Source: Trebonia sp.
GTDB lineage: Bacteria > Actinomycetota > Actinomycetes > Streptosporangiales > Streptosporangiaceae
Direction of reading: 5' to 3'
Assembly: GCA_030038035.1 (NCBI GenBank)
Contig: JASHPP010000612.1
Coordinates: forward strand, 1 to 8,953
DNA: 8,953 bases
The first letter of the stretch is position 1, and the number at the start of each line of letters is the position of its first letter. Below the pieces are notes generated by a model that was not told where the DNA came from, made no database searches, and saw only the letters and a list, made by a program, of their open reading frames with translations. The position numbers and the translations under genes were made by a program. Shown piece by piece: positions 6,850 to 8,953 of the stretch.

Positions 6850-8649
6850 ATGTCATCCGCCAACCCCAAGCACATCCTGGCCGCGCCGGCCTGGCCGTAC
6901 GCCAACGGCCCGCGGCACATCGGGCACGTCTCCGGCTTCGCGATCCCCAGCGACATGTTCAGCCGGTACCAGCGGATGGCGGGCAACAAGGTGCTGATGG
7001 TCTCGGGCACCGACGAGCACGGCACGCCGATCACGGTCCAGGCCGACAAGGAAGGCGTGCCGCCCAGGGAGATCGCCGACCGGTACAACACGGTGATCGG
7101 GGAGGACCTCACCGCGCTCGGCATGACCTACGACCTGTTCACGAGGACCACGACCCGCAACCACTACGCGGTCGTGCAGGAGATATTCTCGCGCCTGCTC
7201 GAGAACGGGTACATCTTCCCGCGGACCACGCTCGGCGCGATCTCCCCGTCCACGGGCCGCACGCTGCCGGACCGCTACATCGAGGGCACCTGCCCGATCT
7301 GCGGCTACCCGCGCGCCCGCGGCGACCAGTGCGACAACTGCGGCAACCAGCTTGACCCCACCGACCTGATCAACCCGAAGTCCCGGATCAACGGGGAGAC
7401 GCCGCGGTTCGTCGAGCAGGAGCAGTACTTCCTCGACCTGCCGGCGTTCACCGACGTGCTCGGCTCCTGGCTGCAGGGCAAGTCAGGACAGTGGCGGCCG
7501 AACGTGCTCAAGTTCTCCCTGAACCTGCTCGGCGACCTGCAGCCCCGGGCGATCACCAGGGACCTGGACTGGGGCGTGCCGGTGCCGCTCGACGGCTGGC
7601 GGGACCGCCCCGACAAGAAGATCTACGTCTGGTTCGACGCGGTGATCGGGTACCTGTCGGCGAGCGTCGAGTGGGCTCGCCGGCACGGCGACCCGGAAGC
7701 GTGGCGCGCCTGGTGGAACAACCCGGACGCCGAGGCCTACTACTTCATGGGCAAGGACAACATCGTCTTCCACGCGGAGATCTGGCCGGCGATGCTCCTC
7801 GGCTACGCAGGACGGGGGGCCAGGGGAGGCGCCCCGGGTCCGTTCGGACTACTTAACCTGCCGACCGAAGTGGTGAGCAGCGAGTACCTGACGATGGAGG
7901 GCCGCAAGTTCTCCTCCTCCCGGCACGTGGTGATCTACGTCAGGGACTTCCTCGCCCGCTACGACGTGGACGCGCTGCGGTACTACGTGGCGATCGCCGG
8001 GCCGGAGAACCAGGACACCGACTTCACCTGGAGCGAGTTCGTCAGGCGCAACAACGACGAACTGGTCGCCACCTGGGGGAACCTGGTCAACCGGGCGGTG
8101 TCCTTCGCGGCGCGCAACATCGGCTCGATCCCCGCGCCCGGTGCGCTGACGGACGCGGACCACGCGCTGCTCGCGACGTCCCGGCATGCGTTCGGCACCG
8201 TCGGTGAGCACCTGTCACACTCGCGCTTCAAGTTCGGGATCACCGAGACGATGCGGACGGTGGCCGAGGCCAACAAGTACTTCTCCGAGCAGGCGCCCTG
8301 GAAGCTGCGCGAATCGGACCCGGAGCGGATGCGCACCATCCTGCACGTGGCCCTGCAGCTGGTCGACGACGCCAAGACCCTGCTCACCCCGTTCCTGCCC
8401 CGGTCGTCCCAGCTGGTGCACGAGATGCTCGGCGGCACCGGGACCTGGTCGGACATGCCGCACGTCGACGAGGTGGACGAGGACGGCGGAGTCCCCTACC
8501 CGGTCATCACCGGCCGGTACGACAGCGCCGCCCGCTGGTCGTCCGCGCCGCTGCGTACCGGCGCCCCGCTGGCCCCGCCCGTGCCGTTGTTCACCAAGCT
8601 GGACACCGCCGTGGTGGACGAGGAACTGGCCCGCCTCGGGGCCTCATGA
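6850..8649 (+). CDS. metG: Methionyl-tRNA synthetase
   Basis: This cytosolic class I enzyme charges tRNA-Met and initiator tRNA with methionine. The 599-residue product has HIGH at 23-26, one CxxC...CxxC zinc knuckle (C148, C151, C161, C164), the [11 protein letters not shown] region, [29 protein letters not shown], and the KFSSSR form (353-358) of the KMSKS loop that actinobacterial MetG uses. The anticodon-binding helical domain follows, with [12 protein letters not shown]. The C-terminal EMAP/Trbp111-like tRNA-binding domain of E. coli MetG is absent, as is usual for this group. ATG 6850 is two bases after the GT2 stop and has no clear Shine-Dalgarno, so it is probably translated by coupling to the GT2 gene or from a promoter inside its 3' end. 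It ends in TGA at 8647-8649, which overlaps the ATG of an 11-codon frame ahead of tatD. Confidence 0.97.
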   Translation: MSSANPKHILAAPAWPYANGPRHIGHVSGFAIPSDMFSRYQRMAGNKVLMVSGTDEHGTPITVQADKEGVPPREIADRYNTVIGEDLTALGMTYDLFTRTTTRNHYAVVQEIFSRLLENGYIFPRTTLGAISPSTGRTLPDRYIEGTCPICGYPRARGDQCDNCGNQLDPTDLINPKSRINGETPRFVEQEQYFLDLPAFTDVLGSWLQGKSGQWRPNVLKFSLNLLGDLQPRAITRDLDWGVPVPLDGWRDRPDKKIYVWFDAVIGYLSASVEWARRHGDPEAWRAWWNNPDAEAYYFMGKDNIVFHAEIWPAMLLGYAGRGARGGAPGPFGLLNLPTEVVSSEYLTMEGRKFSSSRHVVIYVRDFLARYDVDALRYYVAIAGPENQDTDFTWSEFVRRNNDELVATWGNLVNRAVSFAARNIGSIPAPGALTDADHALLATSRHAFGTVGEHLSHSRFKFGITETMRTVAEANKYFSEQAPWKLRESDPERMRTILHVALQLVDDAKTLLTPFLPRSSQLVHEMLGGTGTWSDMPHVDEVDEDGGVPYPVITGRYDSAARWSSAPLRTGAPLAPPVPLFTKLDTAVVDEELARLGAS

Positions 8650-8681
8650 CCAGCCCTTACCGGCCGAACGACCAGTGGTGA
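8646..8681 (+). other. 11-codon mini-ORF bridging metG and tatD
   Basis: ATG 8646 overlaps the metG stop as ATGA; the frame encodes [11 protein letters not shown] and stops at TGA 8679-8681, which overlaps the tatD start codon as GTGA. Both overlaps are classic coupling geometries and tatD has no Shine-Dalgarno. It may relay ribosomes from metG to tatD, or it may be chance. Nothing supports a function for the peptide itself. Confidence 0.25.
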
Positions 8682-8953
8682 CACCCCCGGTACCGCCGTC
8701 ACCCCTGCCCAGGCCGGCGCTCGACAGCCACACTCACCTGGACATGATCGAGGTGCCGATTCCTGACGTGCTCGCGGCGGCGCGTTCGGCCGGCCTCGAG
8801 CGCGTGGTCACGGTCGGCACCGACCTGGGGTCCTCCCGCTGGTCGGCGGAGCGCGCCGAGGAGCACGGCGGGCTGTACGCGGCGGTCGCGATCCACCCGA
8901 ACGCGGTCGCGGCGGTCCCCGCCGGGACGGTCGCGGAGATCGAGGCGCTGGCC
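8678..8953 (+). CDS. tatD: TatD-family metal-dependent hydrolase/DNase, N-terminal part
   Basis: The first 92 codons of a gene that runs off the window. TatD proteins are TIM-barrel metallo-enzymes of the amidohydrolase superfamily with 3'-5' exonuclease activity, implicated in DNA repair or turnover. The metal-binding HTH of DSHTHLDM (about residues 17-24), the VVTVGTDLGSS strand and loop, and AAVAIHPN match the start of the family; the remaining His, Glu and Asp ligands lie beyond the window. The start is one of two tandem GTG codons (8675 or 8678); neither has a Shine-Dalgarno, and 8678 overlaps the stop of the preceding 11-codon frame. A Pro-rich stretch (TPPVPPSPLPRP) precedes the conserved core, as in other actinobacterial TatD proteins. 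Position after metG matches the widespread metG-tatD order. Confidence 0.92.
   Translation, partial: MTPPVPPSPLPRPALDSHTHLDMIEVPIPDVLAAARSAGLERVVTVGTDLGSSRWSAERAEEHGGLYAAVAIHPNAVAAVPAGTVAEIEALA

Noticed and set aside
5585..6856. A 423-codon open frame on - opposite the GT2 gene.
   Set aside because: It is antisense to a GT2 with intact catalytic motifs, and its composition is typical of a shadow frame.
7906..7923. The KMSKS loop of MetG reads KFSSSR.
   Set aside because: This variant is normal for actinobacterial MetG and is not evidence of inactivation.

Overview
The window is very GC-rich, with G or C at almost every third codon position, several GTG starts and one TTG start. Its gene families are typical of Actinomycetota: a SigR-type ECF sigma factor, a bacterial protein O-mannosyltransferase, an actinobacterial-style MetG with a KFSSS loop, and an rsmI/pmt/metG/tatD neighbourhood. 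I cannot place it to genus. It looks like chromosomal core sequence; I see no transposase, phage gene, CRISPR array, tRNA or rRNA.

Layout: (1) 1-261, the 3' end of an asparagine synthetase (asnB) on +. (2) 262-512, a convergent intergenic gap packed with stem-loops, including an unusual 17-bp inverted repeat around an AT-rich core. (3) 513-1187, a SigR-like ECF sigma factor on -, with no anti-sigma gene beside it. (4) 1188-1400, its upstream region, with a Crp-like palindrome and two perfect 12-bp palindromes. (5) 1401-3149, pmt on -. (6) 3180-4049, rsmI on +, divergent from pmt with 30 bp between starts. (7) 3876-5480, a polytopic GT-C type glycosyltransferase on -, whose last 57 codons lie antisense to the end of rsmI. 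(8) 5481-5635, a divergent promoter region with a 12-bp palindrome. (9) 5636-6847, a membrane-anchored GT2 polyprenyl-phosphate glycosyltransferase on +, then metG (6850-8649) two bases later, then the 5' part of tatD (8678 to the window end).

Biological reading: the core housekeeping set is rsmI (16S rRNA 2'-O-methylation), metG (Met-tRNA charging) and tatD (metal-dependent nuclease), with pmt facing away from rsmI. A divergent GT-C/GT2 pair sits between rsmI and metG. In known systems a GT2 of this kind loads a sugar onto a polyprenyl-phosphate carrier on the cytoplasmic side, and GT-C enzymes transfer it outside the membrane. The GT2, the GT-C protein and Pmt together therefore suggest a local extracytoplasmic glycosylation module; acceptor and sugar are unknown. 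The most distinctive points are this module, the orphan SigR-like sigma factor with a repeat-containing N-terminal extension, the in-register antisense overlap of rsmI and the GT-C gene, and the structured AT-rich inverted repeat at 307-382.
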